Assembly: GCA_015061955.1 (NCBI GenBank)
Contig: SUVO01000010.1
Coordinates: forward strand, 43,986-107,985
Direction: 5' to 3'
Origin: Verrucomicrobiaceae bacterium
GTDB lineage: Bacteria; Verrucomicrobiota; Verrucomicrobiia; Opitutales; Intestinicryptomonadaceae
Length of the DNA stretch: 64,000 bases
The notes under the pieces are model-generated. The model was not told the DNA's origin. It did no database searches and saw only the letters and a program-made list of their open reading frames with translations. The translations under genes were made by a program, and so were the position numbers. Of this stretch, positions 37,173-47,413 are shown in pieces; the stretch's first letter is position 1; each line of letters begins with the position of its first letter.

Positions 37173-38501
37173 ATGTTGAAAAAAATAGACTCTTTCTTTG
37201 AAATATCTAAACGTGGCTCTACGTTATCTACGGAAATTTGGGCAGGTTTGGCAACCTTTTTTGCTATGAGCTATATATTGGCTGCAAATCCTGCAATATT
37301 GTCTTCTGTTGGAATTGATAAAAGTACTTTAATAACCATAACAGCACTTGCAGCTGCTTTGGGAAGTTTGTGTATGGCTTTGTTTGCAAATTTACCAGTT
37401 GCATTAGCTCCAGCTATGGGGGCTAACTCGTACTTTGCATTTGTTGTATGTTCTACAATGGGTATTGATTGGCGTTCGGCATTGGCTTTGGTTTTTTATA
37501 ATGGAATATTCTTTTTGATAATCTCACTTGCTAAAATCAGAGAAAAAATTGTTTTGAGCGTTCCTACTTCCGTTCGTGTAGGTTTGCAAGCTGGCATTGG
37601 TATGTTTATAGCATATTTAGGGCTTCAAAGTAGCAAGATTATTATTCCAGATAAATTTACTGTATCGGGAATTGGTAATTTGATAATGCCAGAATGTTTA
37701 CTTGGTATTTGTGGTTTACTTTTAGTTGCAGTACTTATATCGCGTAAATATAAAAGTGCAGTTGTTACATCTATTGCAATAATCACAATTATTTCGTTTT
37801 TCTTGTATGATTCATCTGGAAAACCATTGGCTCAATTTCCTGAAAAATTGTGGTCATTGCCTAATTCAATATCTTCTACGTTTTTGCAACTCGACTTTCT
37901 GTTTCCGTTTCGCGAACCCCTAAAGGCTATCCCTATTATATTTGTGTTGCTGATTATGGATATGTTCGATACTATTGCAACATTGATAGCCACAGGACGT
38001 GCCAGTGGTTTGATGGACAAAAATGCAAATATGCCAAAAATGACAAATGCACTTTCTGCCGATGCTACAGCAACTATTGTTGGTGCTTTATTAGGAACAT
38101 CTACTACTGGGGCTTATGTGGAGTCGTCGGCAGGGATTGAGGCTGGGGGACGTACTGGATTAACTTCAGTTATAGTTGCATTATTGTTTTTTGTATCGCT
38201 TTTCTTTGCTCCAATAATATGTTGCGTGCCTCAAATTGCAGTTGCTCCAGTTATGATTATTGTTGGTGTTTTGATGATGCGTTCGTTGGTAGATTTAGAT
38301 TTTTCAAAAACTTTCGAGCTGATTCCAGCAATTGTAAGTATGCTAATAATAGCATTTTCTTTTAGAATTTCATTGGGATTTTCGTTCGGAATTATAGCTT
38401 ATGTTTTATTAGCTATTGCATCTGGAAACAGAAAATTAGTAAATGTTCCAGTCGTTGTTATGTTGTTAATTATTATTCCGTTTTTGTATCTTTTATTTTA
38501 G
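37173..38501 (+). CDS. NCS2 family purine/uracil permease (AzgA-like)
   Basis: A 442-residue inner-membrane nucleobase permease with about 14 hydrophobic segments. The AzgA/PbuG-type N-terminus (STLSTEIWAGLATFFAMSYILAANPAIL), APAMGANSYFAF and the segment SSAGIEAGGRTGLTSV are typical of the hypoxanthine/guanine/adenine branch. The last 29 bases overlap the 3' end of the convergent minus-strand receptor gene. Confidence 0.9.
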   Translation: MLKKIDSFFEISKRGSTLSTEIWAGLATFFAMSYILAANPAILSSVGIDKSTLITITALAAALGSLCMALFANLPVALAPAMGANSYFAFVVCSTMGIDWRSALALVFYNGIFFLIISLAKIREKIVLSVPTSVRVGLQAGIGMFIAYLGLQSSKIIIPDKFTVSGIGNLIMPECLLGICGLLLVAVLISRKYKSAVVTSIAIITIISFFLYDSSGKPLAQFPEKLWSLPNSISSTFLQLDFLFPFREPLKAIPIIFVLLIMDMFDTIATLIATGRASGLMDKNANMPKMTNALSADATATIVGALLGTSTTGAYVESSAGIEAGGRTGLTSVIVALLFFVSLFFAPIICCVPQIAVAPVMIIVGVLMMRSLVDLDFSKTFELIPAIVSMLIIAFSFRISLGFSFGIIAYVLLAIASGNRKLVNVPVVVMLLIIIPFLYLLF

Positions 38502-40674
38502 GAAGTTTTATTGGAATAACTGTAGATGCAATAGCATTTATTGTTGATGTTTTATGACTTAATGTTGCTATTGCATTTCTACTTTCGATGGATTTTTCAG
38601 ATAGATGTACTAAGGTGTTTTCTATATTGGTTATGTTTTCGGTATGAGCCATAATACCTTTTGATAATTCATCAAATTTAGGCGATAATTCAAGTGTTGT
38701 TTCTTGGGCTACCGATACGATTTCGCGTACATTTTTTATTGAGTCTTTACAATTGTTCATTATCAGCGAAAATTTTTTCATTTCACCAACACCCAATCCA
38801 ACCGATTTACACATTGTAGATGCCATTTCCGAAATACGCATAGCAGATACTGCTGTAATATCGGATAGCTTTGTTATCTCGTTAGCTACATCTTTAAATC
38901 CTCCTGATGTTTCTTTGTTGCGTTCGGCTTCCATTGAAGCATTTATAGCTAACATATTTATACGCTCACCCACCGATTTTATCGAGTTTACAACATTTGC
39001 TATATTATCGGCTTTATCTTTTATTATTGATAATTGTAGAGCTACGTTTTGAGCATCCGACATCAACATTTTTGCATTTTCCTCGAGTTCTGTTAACAGC
39101 AATGCTTCATCTTTCATTTCGGCAATGGAACTTTTAATTCCCTTTACTGCTTCGGAAGAATCTTCGTTAAGAATTGTTGATGTTTTATTTATCAACGACA
39201 ATGAATTTTGTATATCTGATAATTTTGTAGATTTCTTTTCGGCATTATATTCTATGTGCGCCGATTTATCTGACATTTCTTTTGTACGTTCGGCAAGAGT
39301 TATTACCTTTGAATTTATGTCTAACAAGTATTTCGATATTGAAACTATTACTTGATGCGTAGTGTTGCGCATTTGTTCTATTTCAATAATTAGTATTTTG
39401 TTTATTGGTTGCGATATTTCTTTTGTTGCAGACCGACAATCAAATTTTTTCAAAAGTTCTATAACTTTTGTGTTTCTGGATATTTCGCTAACTACAATGT
39501 TAGATATTGTAGTTGCTATAAACATTGTACCAATAAATAGAAGTACAACTACTGGTATAACCATTACTCCAAAACTACTTATTTGTCTTTCTAAGTTTTC
39601 TGCCGATACATTCAGACCATTTTTATTGATTGTTATTCCTAAGATTAAATTCCAAGGTTTAAATAATGCAAAGGCTGTAAGAAGATCGGAATTATTATCA
39701 AATGTTTCTATGTTTTTTAAGATAACTTTTGAATCGCCTGTAGATATTGCTGTATCGACAATATCAGGGATTTCATCTTCAAGTTCTTTCAAGTTTCGGA
39801 GATCATCGTTTGCAAATGCAGAGTTTTTAGAATCGCGAAAAAAACTTAATTTTACAGAACTGGCACCTGTTAATTGCAACCCCCAAAGATAACCATCTTC
39901 TCCAATTCTTACATTTTCAAAGGCATCAAAAATAAAGTCCATATCCGAAAAATTTTTCAGATATTCGATAGCTCCTATAACTTCGCCATATTGGTCGGTG
40001 ATAGGTTCGTAGATTGCCAAATATTTGTTGGTCTTTATATTTAACATTCCCATGTAGAGCTTGCGAGCAAGCAATGTTCTGATTATTTCTGATGTTTCTG
40101 GGGTGTCGTCGAACATTGATCCAAGCAGAGGTTTACCATCGGTAGTTAATGTTGTTGCAAGGCGTATCATAGACCCTGCATCATTGGTTTTAGCCATTAT
40201 AGAAACATCTATGTTAGTATCGTTTTTTATAGTAGTTAGGGCTTTTTCTACTATTGCATTATTTGTCGAAAGATTTTCGTTAGCATCTTTTTGTGGTGTG
40301 ATTGAATTTTCACCAAATGCAATTGTTGGAATTTCGGCATTAGTTGATATTTCGGGGGAACTTTGTTTGTAGGTTTTTGCCCACAAAACGTTATTACTTA
40401 TTTGAGCTGCTCCTAATTTGAATATTAATTCTTTTATGGCTTCCGATGCATTTTCGTGCGATACCATATTACTTTTTTGCATTATTTGGCATACTCGCAA
40501 CGTATCTTCTATATGCATTTTGGCAGTTTTTAAAGTTATTTTATAAAATTCGTCGCGAGCAATCTTTTGTGCATTTTCAACATTATCAACTATAATAAAA
40601 GCCATATACAATGCAGGCACAAGTACTGCAATTGTCGCAAACAAGGTGATAAACTTTTTTATCTTAAACTTCAT
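38473..40674 (-). CDS. Methyl-accepting chemotaxis-like receptor with periplasmic Cache domains
   Basis: A 733-residue membrane sensor. TM1 (about 8-28), a long periplasmic region of Cache_3-Cache_2 type (about 30-370; IRLATTLTTDGKPLLGSMF, ARKLYMGMLNIKTNKYLAIYEPITDQYGEVIGAIEY), TM2 (about 375-397), and a coiled-coil signalling domain with a hairpin tip INMLAINASMEAERNKETSGGFKDVANEITKLSD. The tip differs from the usual FAVVADEVRKLAERS. Paralogue of the gene directly upstream (1-base gap). No che gene is near, so the output could be non-chemotactic. Confidence 0.85.
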   Translation of the reverse strand: MKFKIKKFITLFATIAVLVPALYMAFIIVDNVENAQKIARDEFYKITLKTAKMHIEDTLRVCQIMQKSNMVSHENASEAIKELIFKLGAAQISNNVLWAKTYKQSSPEISTNAEIPTIAFGENSITPQKDANENLSTNNAIVEKALTTIKNDTNIDVSIMAKTNDAGSMIRLATTLTTDGKPLLGSMFDDTPETSEIIRTLLARKLYMGMLNIKTNKYLAIYEPITDQYGEVIGAIEYLKNFSDMDFIFDAFENVRIGEDGYLWGLQLTGASSVKLSFFRDSKNSAFANDDLRNLKELEDEIPDIVDTAISTGDSKVILKNIETFDNNSDLLTAFALFKPWNLILGITINKNGLNVSAENLERQISSFGVMVIPVVVLLFIGTMFIATTISNIVVSEISRNTKVIELLKKFDCRSATKEISQPINKILIIEIEQMRNTTHQVIVSISKYLLDINSKVITLAERTKEMSDKSAHIEYNAEKKSTKLSDIQNSLSLINKTSTILNEDSSEAVKGIKSSIAEMKDEALLLTELEENAKMLMSDAQNVALQLSIIKDKADNIANVVNSIKSVGERINMLAINASMEAERNKETSGGFKDVANEITKLSDITAVSAMRISEMASTMCKSVGLGVGEMKKFSLIMNNCKDSIKNVREIVSVAQETTLELSPKFDELSKGIMAHTENITNIENTLVHLSEKSIESRNAIATLSHKTSTINAIASTVIPIKLPKIKDTKTE

Positions 40675-40675
40675 T

Positions 40676-42874
40676 TTATTTCGCTTTTTGCGATTGTATT
40701 TGAGTTGATTGTTTTATATTGGTGCAACGTGCTACTGCTTGTGCATTTAAGTTTTGCAATCTATTTAAATTGTTTTGAATTTCAGCAGATTCTGATGTGA
40801 GATTTTTTATAGACTCGGTAATTTTAACTGCTATATCCGACATATCTGCAATACGTTCTGAAATATTTTCAAACTTTGGGCCGATTGCTTCTATATTTGA
40901 AATGGTAGATGAAAGCTTCTTTGCTGTTTCTATGGTTGTTTCGGCATTAGAACGCATATTAGCGCTAAATCTATCCATTTCCATTACTGCCGAGTTTACA
41001 GAGCTTTGCATCTGACGAACTATATTTTCTATATCTTGCGAGGCCTTTGATGTTTTGTCGGCAAGTGTTCTTATTTGTCGCGATACCACTGCAAATCCCA
41101 AGCCTGTTTCACCAACTTTTTCTGCTTCAATAGAGGCGTTTAACGATAACATATTAGTTTTTAAGCTAACATCTGAAATTGTAGTTATAAGCGATGTTAT
41201 TTTTTCGGCATTCTCATTTATATCGGCAAGTTTTTTTGAGACATTGTTAGATGCTAATGCAAGGGTATCGTATTTACGCATTAGTGCATCGATTGCATTT
41301 TCGCTTTCTCTGTTTAATTGAAGTGCTTTTTGAATTTCGTTTGCCGACACTATGGTGGTTTTATTTAGCTCTTCAGCAGAAGTCAAGATATTGCGTCCTG
41401 ATTTTGCAATATCTTTCATTTGTGCAAGTTCGGTTATGTTTATTTCGCCTAAATCATCAACTATTTTCGTTATTTTAGAAGTAGTTTTTGTCAGATTTTG
41501 TGTATCGCGTGATATTTCGTATAAAGTGTTTTCTAAATGTTTGGCTATAGATTTTATATTTTCTTCTATCGTTTCAAATTCGCCTGCAAAAGAATTGCGC
41601 TTGGTTTCAAAAATTTCTATTTGATTTATTGCTTTTGACGGATTTACATCTGCCAGAAGTTGCATTGTGCTATTTATAAATTTTATTTCGCGTGTTATTT
41701 TCCCCGATAGATATATAGCTATTAAGCAGGTTAGTATACTAAAAATTACAGCTATCTGTACTATTGTAAGAAATTCAAATTCTAAATTTTTAGCTATTGT
41801 GGTTGCACCCAACATAAATTCTTCAGAATCAGAAACGGTGCCAATAATCCAGTTCCAAGGGTGAAAGTAAGTATAGGTTAATATTACTTTTTTTGTAGGG
41901 TTATCTTTATTTGTAAAGATATCATAACCTATTTGACCAGCTTTTAACGTTCTACTTTTTTCTATAATTTCGTACGCTAAATTTTTTTGAGTTGTTGAAA
42001 TTGTATCTTTTATGCTAACTGAGTTTTCAGTAGATTGTTCGGTAAACTTAATTATTGGATTGTCGGGAGTCGAATCATCGATAATCCACGCGTAAGAGTC
42101 TTTTCCCATATTGGCTGAGGAAATATATTTACTAATTTCTTTTACCGAGTTGTTTTCAGTTCCAAAATATACTGCAGCAATAACATTGCCCGAGTTATCG
42201 GTAAGGGGTATATAATTAGCAGCAATGGTTGATGTTTGTGTGTTTACCAAGCCAAAGAAATCGCTGTTTTCTAATAATGATCTTACAACGTTTTCGCGTT
42301 GAAGATTTAAATTACCAGCAAAATATGTGCCTGCCATGTTTTCGCCTAAAGAATCGGTTATAGTACTGGCAAGTCTTATAAAGGAATCGCTTTCGAGCGA
42401 TTTTCTTACAAATATAGTGAAGTCGCATTTTAGGCGACGTTTTAAATCTTCTAATATTTTATTTATAGGCGAATCTTTTTTTTCTGCGTCGGCACAATCT
42501 ACAATGGTATCGCCAAATTTTAAAAGATGGATTTTCTCAATCCATTTATTTTGCATATCGTTCAGATTGCAAACCTGACGTTCTACTGATTTTTTCTCTA
42601 ACTCAGGTTCTCCTAAATTGTATAGAGCTTGAAGAAGCGTCATTTTTACAGAGTCGATAAATGTATTATCTGAAATCATAACAAGCTCGCACATACGCGT
42701 AATGTCGGACGTTGTTCGCATAGCGTTGGCGAGGGTTGCTTCTTGCAGATTTTTTACAGAATCGTCTTTTATTTTCGATGTTACAACTTCACTGTAAAAA
42801 TAGAAACACATTACTGGTGCCAGTACTAACAACAGTGCAAGCGTTATCAATAATGTTCTAAGTGAAGTTTTCAT
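40676..42874 (-). CDS. Methyl-accepting chemotaxis-like receptor with periplasmic Cache domains (paralogue)
   Basis: A 732-residue sensor with the same layout as its neighbour: TM1 (about 8-28), periplasmic Cache_3-Cache_2-like domains (FIRLASTITDSLGENMAGTYF; FFGLVNTQTSTIAANYIPLTDNSGNVIAAVYF), TM2 (about 375-397), then coiled coil with tip TNMLSLNASIEAEKVGETGLGFAVVSRQIRTLADKT, closer to standard MCPs than the second receptor. It is the first gene of the two-gene unit. The ligand is likely a small metabolite such as an organic acid, but this is only family-based. Confidence 0.86.
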   Translation of the reverse strand: MKTSLRTLLITLALLLVLAPVMCFYFYSEVVTSKIKDDSVKNLQEATLANAMRTTSDITRMCELVMISDNTFIDSVKMTLLQALYNLGEPELEKKSVERQVCNLNDMQNKWIEKIHLLKFGDTIVDCADAEKKDSPINKILEDLKRRLKCDFTIFVRKSLESDSFIRLASTITDSLGENMAGTYFAGNLNLQRENVVRSLLENSDFFGLVNTQTSTIAANYIPLTDNSGNVIAAVYFGTENNSVKEISKYISSANMGKDSYAWIIDDSTPDNPIIKFTEQSTENSVSIKDTISTTQKNLAYEIIEKSRTLKAGQIGYDIFTNKDNPTKKVILTYTYFHPWNWIIGTVSDSEEFMLGATTIAKNLEFEFLTIVQIAVIFSILTCLIAIYLSGKITREIKFINSTMQLLADVNPSKAINQIEIFETKRNSFAGEFETIEENIKSIAKHLENTLYEISRDTQNLTKTTSKITKIVDDLGEINITELAQMKDIAKSGRNILTSAEELNKTTIVSANEIQKALQLNRESENAIDALMRKYDTLALASNNVSKKLADINENAEKITSLITTISDVSLKTNMLSLNASIEAEKVGETGLGFAVVSRQIRTLADKTSKASQDIENIVRQMQSSVNSAVMEMDRFSANMRSNAETTIETAKKLSSTISNIEAIGPKFENISERIADMSDIAVKITESIKNLTSESAEIQNNLNRLQNLNAQAVARCTNIKQSTQIQSQKAK

Positions 42875-42952
42875 AATATTTATTCAATAGAATTATGTGT
42901 TAAACTTCAAGTTTTTTATAGCGTCATAATGGGTAGTATTTTTTAGTTTAAT

Positions 42953-42985
42953 AAAAAAAGAGCCACAAGTTTTGTGGCTCTTTGA
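42953..42985 (-). terminator. Terminator after beta-galactosidase gene
   Basis: AGAGCCACAA and TTGTGGCTCT pair around a short loop, with a long T-run on the minus strand. Confidence 0.88.
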
Positions 42986-43006
42986 AAAAATCTTTAATTT
43001 ATAAAA

Positions 43007-46000
43007 TTAGTAATCACTACCTTCGCCAACATTGTTGTGCTTTTGCTTCGATGTTTCGATTTTTGAAAGCGATTTCAAATTTTCTATTTTCAAATTCTTA
43101 TCGAAGTGTTTATGGCTAAAGTCGAATTCTGTAGGGAATGTTTGGCGACCCATTTGTACTACGTTTGCCATTTGTTCTACCGGACGTACTGTAAATTTCC
43201 ACTCTAACGAACCCTTGAAATCTACGCAGAACTCATCGCGAGGTGGCAGCCCACACGAGTTATTGCCCAAACCCACAACTTTTGCCGAAATACGCAAGTC
43301 GGTTGCAGAAGTTTTAGGTAACAAGTATGGGTGTTTTGCGTTTTGGAGTTCATCTTGAGTGTATGGTAATACAGCCATAGGTAATGGTTCGTCGGATGTA
43401 AATAGAACACCTTTTTTACCTTTTGACAATGCCAACCAACGTACTTTTTCACGATTACCTGTATCTTGAACGTAAGTGAATGGTTCAAACCAATCGGCTA
43501 CTGTTGATTTATATAAGCCAACATTTGCTGCGCTTGCTCGGTCGATATAATTTGCAAATGGACCTTTACCAAGGAATGTTACATTTTGCATATCTTTATT
43601 TATGCCCATTCTTAAACCTATGCGTGGAAGGTGCATATAGCGAGGAGTTGTATTTATTTTTACAGCTTGCGATGCCACTTGCATTGAACCATCGCCTAAG
43701 ATTGTATAAACAATAGACGTTTTGAAACCTTGTTTGCGTCCGTTATCATAGATTGTATCGCAGAATACTCGGAGTGCGCCTTGCTCATTTGAGCCTACAA
43801 TCTGTTGAAGTTTTACAGACGATGACGCTTTTGTGAGCAAGTGCATTCTATTGCTCTCGAACGATCTTTTTATACTACCTTTATGGTTATCTATATAAGC
43901 CGATTTTAAATCGAATTCTACTGGAGCAACTATCATATTTTTACCACCAATTTTATATGATGTTAAAGTTGCTTGTTGTTTGCTGAAAACAATTTCGCTA
44001 TCCCCAGCTTTTACAACTATATTATTGTTATCTTCGGTGGTAGATATAGTGCCTGTTGCTTTATAATTTTTACCATTTACCTTTTTCAAGAATACTTGTT
44101 CTGTTGCAACAACATCACCTTTCTTTGCCCATAGAGTATCGTTTTTATGAACGAACGACAATGTATAGAAGTACTCTCCTATTGGCGAGGATTCGTAAAC
44201 AGGCAATTGTACCGATATTTCTTTAGTTTGTCCTGGTGCTACAGAAATTGCATCAATTTGTTTTTGTGCAATGATATCGCCATCGCGTGTTATAGCAATA
44301 ATTGCATCAAATTCATCAGTATTTGTATCGATAAAATCGTTTGTTATTTTCAACTTCAACGGACATTTATCGGCATTATCTATAAATATGTGCTGATAAA
44401 CTTTTTTAACTTCGTAGAATTTTGCCGAAACTGTGCGATCGGCAAAAATTATACCATTGCAACAGAAGTTTTGTTTTGTTGGAATTGTATTCCAGTCGCG
44501 TCCGTCGGATAGATATTTCTTAGTCGGGTCGTTTTCGCATGGGAGGTACAACGATTGATCGACCCAGTCCCAGATGAAACCACCATTTAGACCTTCGTGT
44601 TTGCGAAGCATTCTCCACATTCCCTCGAGGTTACCTATCGAATTACCCATACCATGTGCGTATTCAGGGAAGAAGAATGGTTTGTTTGTTTCCATTTCCA
44701 AATAGCGTTCCATTTGAGTAATATCGCGATACATTGGTGTAACAAAGTCTGATGTTCCATTGGGAGCTCCGTTTACAATATCGTAAGTTTCACCATGCGA
44801 CATAAAGTAGTGTTGTGGTGAATGTTTACGTACAACTTGTTCTACTACTTTATGCCCAAGTGTGTAGAACAGCGACGATTCATTACCAACTGAAAATATC
44901 ATAATTGATGGTATGTTTCTATCACGAAAAACCATATTTTCGGCTCTATCAACTGCCTGTGGAACGTGATTTGGCAAGTTGAGCGCTGGATTGCGAATAA
45001 AGGCGTGTTGTTCGTGATTGTTTTCGTCGAGCATTGCAACTCCATAACGTGTACATAGCATATAGAAACGGTCGTCGTTAGGGTAGTGCGATGTTCTTAC
45101 GAAGTTTACGTTAGCTTCTTTCATAAGTTCTACGTCTTTTTTCATTTCTGCAAAACTTACTGCTTTACCTGTTGATGGCGACCAATCGTGGCGATTTACA
45201 CCTTTTATGAGCATCTTTACGTTGTTTAGCTCCATATGGCGATTTACAATCTTGTATTTTCTGAAGCCGAAGTCGGCACGAATGGTTTCTAATTCTTTAC
45301 CATTTTGCGAAAGTTTTATACAAATGCCATAGAAGTTTGGCTTATCTGGATTCCACAATTTAAAGCCAGATACATTTACTTTCTTGTTTATTTGTTTTAG
45401 TGTTTTTGCTGGAATTGTGCTTACTACTTCTTTTAGAAGTGATGAGCTTTTCCACATACTTTTGCCAAAGACTTCGCCTTTTTCATCGACGAGCAATACT
45501 TCTACGTCGATATTATCTTGAGATTTATCGGAAATATTTCTGAGCGTAACAGTAAGGTCGATTTCAGCTTTATCCAAATCGGCATTTAAAGTTGCTGGTG
45601 CGTGATAATCTTTTACATATACATTGGGGCGAGCCAAGAGAAATACGTCTCTTATAATACCCATAACATGAGGCATATCTTGCATTTCGTTGTAGGAGCC
45701 TGTTGAATATTTGTAAACCTCAACTGCCAACGAATTTTCTTTTCCACGCTCGATGTAATTTGTTATGTTAAATTCAGCAGGAGTAAAACTGTCTTCACTG
45801 TATCCAACAAATTTACCATTAACAAAGAGTTTAAATCCTGTTCTTACGCCGTCGAAACGAATGAACACGTTTTGATTATTCCATTCTTGAGGAACTGTGA
45901 ATGTACGGCGATATATACCTGCTTGTTGATGCTTTTCGGGAATATATGGTTTATCGACAACTTTTGCGTAGCGATCGCGTTTGAAAGGCGATGGGTCGTT

Positions 46001-46429
46001 GACGAAATCTGGAAGCATATTTCCTTTTTCATCGAACATAAATTGCATTGTTATGTTATCGTAGAAAATGTTGTCGTAGCCTTCGCATTGCCACGAGTTT
46101 GGAACGGTTATTAAATTCCATTTCGAGTCGTCAAAGTTTTTGTCGAAGAAATTGTCTTTTACATCTTTTCGCGAGTTTGCAAAAAAGAATTTCCACTTGC
46201 CATTTAGGAGCTTGTAGCGATCGCCTTCGTGTATTTTGTCGATATCGGCAATGGAGATTGGCTTTTGGGCATCGGAAGAATTACCAAAAACTTTCATCAT
46301 GGCTGAAGGCGATTCTTTATTGATTTTAAAGATATCGTAGTTGTTCCATACGTCTTTGATTGTATTGGTTGCCGATAAAATCTGAGTCATTGTGGCAACC
46401 GTCAAGATTGTAATAAGTTTGTTTTTCAT
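43007..46429 (-). CDS. Exported GH2 beta-galactosidase (LacZ-type)
   Basis: A 1140-residue LacZ-type enzyme with a predicted signal peptide (about 1-20), so probably periplasmic or surface-located. Domain order: sugar-binding jelly roll (LLNGKWKFFFANS ... VPNSWQ), two Ig-like domains around the TIM barrel, catalytic acid/base Glu517 in SVGNES and nucleophile Glu589 in FPEYAHGMGN, then DUF4981 and the small-chain domain (RIGLRMGINKDMQNVTFLGKGP). Full length. Divergent from an SGNH esterase gene, which may act on the same glycans. Terminal galactose release from mucin- or plant-type glycans is plausible. Confidence 0.93.
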   Translation of the reverse strand: MKNKLITILTVATMTQILSATNTIKDVWNNYDIFKINKESPSAMMKVFGNSSDAQKPISIADIDKIHEGDRYKLLNGKWKFFFANSRKDVKDNFFDKNFDDSKWNLITVPNSWQCEGYDNIFYDNITMQFMFDEKGNMLPDFVNDPSPFKRDRYAKVVDKPYIPEKHQQAGIYRRTFTVPQEWNNQNVFIRFDGVRTGFKLFVNGKFVGYSEDSFTPAEFNITNYIERGKENSLAVEVYKYSTGSYNEMQDMPHVMGIIRDVFLLARPNVYVKDYHAPATLNADLDKAEIDLTVTLRNISDKSQDNIDVEVLLVDEKGEVFGKSMWKSSSLLKEVVSTIPAKTLKQINKKVNVSGFKLWNPDKPNFYGICIKLSQNGKELETIRADFGFRKYKIVNRHMELNNVKMLIKGVNRHDWSPSTGKAVSFAEMKKDVELMKEANVNFVRTSHYPNDDRFYMLCTRYGVAMLDENNHEQHAFIRNPALNLPNHVPQAVDRAENMVFRDRNIPSIMIFSVGNESSLFYTLGHKVVEQVVRKHSPQHYFMSHGETYDIVNGAPNGTSDFVTPMYRDITQMERYLEMETNKPFFFPEYAHGMGNSIGNLEGMWRMLRKHEGLNGGFIWDWVDQSLYLPCENDPTKKYLSDGRDWNTIPTKQNFCCNGIIFADRTVSAKFYEVKKVYQHIFIDNADKCPLKLKITNDFIDTNTDEFDAIIAITRDGDIIAQKQIDAISVAPGQTKEISVQLPVYESSPIGEYFYTLSFVHKNDTLWAKKGDVVATEQVFLKKVNGKNYKATGTISTTEDNNNIVVKAGDSEIVFSKQQATLTSYKIGGKNMIVAPVEFDLKSAYIDNHKGSIKRSFESNRMHLLTKASSSVKLQQIVGSNEQGALRVFCDTIYDNGRKQGFKTSIVYTILGDGSMQVASQAVKINTTPRYMHLPRIGLRMGINKDMQNVTFLGKGPFANYIDRASAANVGLYKSTVADWFEPFTYVQDTGNREKVRWLALSKGKKGVLFTSDEPLPMAVLPYTQDELQNAKHPYLLPKTSATDLRISAKVVGLGNNSCGLPPRDEFCVDFKGSLEWKFTVRPVEQMANVVQMGRQTFPTEFDFSHKHFDKNLKIENLKSLSKIETSKQKHNNVGEGSDY

Positions 46430-46548
46430 AAATTAAAATAATCTGTTATGTAGGTAATAGTATTTGTAATGAGTGTTGGTATGTCAATATTTTTACTTTT
46501 TAATAAAAGCTTGAAGTTTATATTTTGTTGTATTCTTATAGACTAATT

Positions 46549-47301
46549 ATGAATACAAAAACAATTATTTCTCTTATAGGTGCAGTATTTATTGCAATTT
46601 CTTCTGTTTATGCTTCTGGTGTAAAACAAAAATCTCAGGCAAAGAAAAAGCCAGTGTTTGAGTGGACCATACCTTCGCTTGAAGAAAAATTCAACAAAGA
46701 CGAAGCAGTTTTTTGGCGTTATGCAAAGGCTAATAAGAATGTAAAAAAAGCACCTATCGCAGTGTTTATGGGCGATAGTATTACTGATGGTTGGGCTAAA
46801 AAGCGCCCTGCATTTTTTGCACAAAATAATTATGCCGGTAGGGGAATTAGTGGACAAGTTACATCGCAGATGTTAGTGCGTTTTCGCAAAGATGTAATCG
46901 ACTTAAAACCTGAATTTGTTTTGATTTTAGCTGGAACTAACGATGTTGCGCGCAATAGGGGATATATCAGTGAAGAAAATATTGTTGGTAATATAATATC
47001 TATGTGCGAAATTTCAAAAGCAAATAACATAAAGCCTATTATTTGCTCTATATTGCCTGCAGCCGAGTACAAGTGGCGACCTGTTATTAAGTCGGTAGAG
47101 CCTATCAAACGTATAAATGCAATGTTGAAAAAGTACGCACAAGAAAATGAAATAACCTATTTAGACTATTATTCAAAGTTAGATGACGGCAATGGTGGGT
47201 TGTCAAAAGCTCACGCATTAGATGGTGTTCATCCAACAAATGCGTGCTATACGATAATGGAAGCTATGGCAAAACAAACCATAGAAAGTTTAAGAAAATA
47301 A
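46549..47301 (+). CDS. Exported SGNH/GDSL-family esterase
   Basis: A 250-residue hydrolase. The ATG at 46549 gives a signal peptide (MNTKTIISLIGAVFIAISSVYAS) and is preferred over the upstream 46525. SGNH blocks are all visible: GDSITDG with Ser77, the Gly block GRGISGQ, the Asn block GTND, and DGVHPT near the C-terminus with catalytic Asp and His. The closest family type is acetylhydrolase/sialate-O-acetylesterase or acetylxylan esterase. Next to the divergent beta-galactosidase it could remove acetyl groups from the same glycan. A terminator follows. Confidence 0.9.
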   Translation: MNTKTIISLIGAVFIAISSVYASGVKQKSQAKKKPVFEWTIPSLEEKFNKDEAVFWRYAKANKNVKKAPIAVFMGDSITDGWAKKRPAFFAQNNYAGRGISGQVTSQMLVRFRKDVIDLKPEFVLILAGTNDVARNRGYISEENIVGNIISMCEISKANNIKPIICSILPAAEYKWRPVIKSVEPIKRINAMLKKYAQENEITYLDYYSKLDDGNGGLSKAHALDGVHPTNACYTIMEAMAKQTIESLRK

Positions 47302-47313
47302 ATTTAATTAAGC

Positions 47314-47342
47314 AAAGCTCATCAAATGATGAGCTTTTTTAT
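47314..47342 (+). terminator. Terminator after SGNH esterase gene
   Basis: AAAGCTCATC (47314-47323), 4-base loop, GATGAGCTTT (47328-47337), T-run. Confidence 0.9.
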
Positions 47343-47413
47343 GAATAGAATTGATGAAATTTTTTTTAAAAAAAAGTTGACGTTGTCGATGTACAATTTT
47401 AAAAAAAATCCCC

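Noticed and set aside
39362..39892. Long plus-strand open frames opposite the receptor genes (also 40061-40372, 41352-41624)
   Set aside because: They are antisense shadows of well-supported MCP genes; the translations have no domain features.
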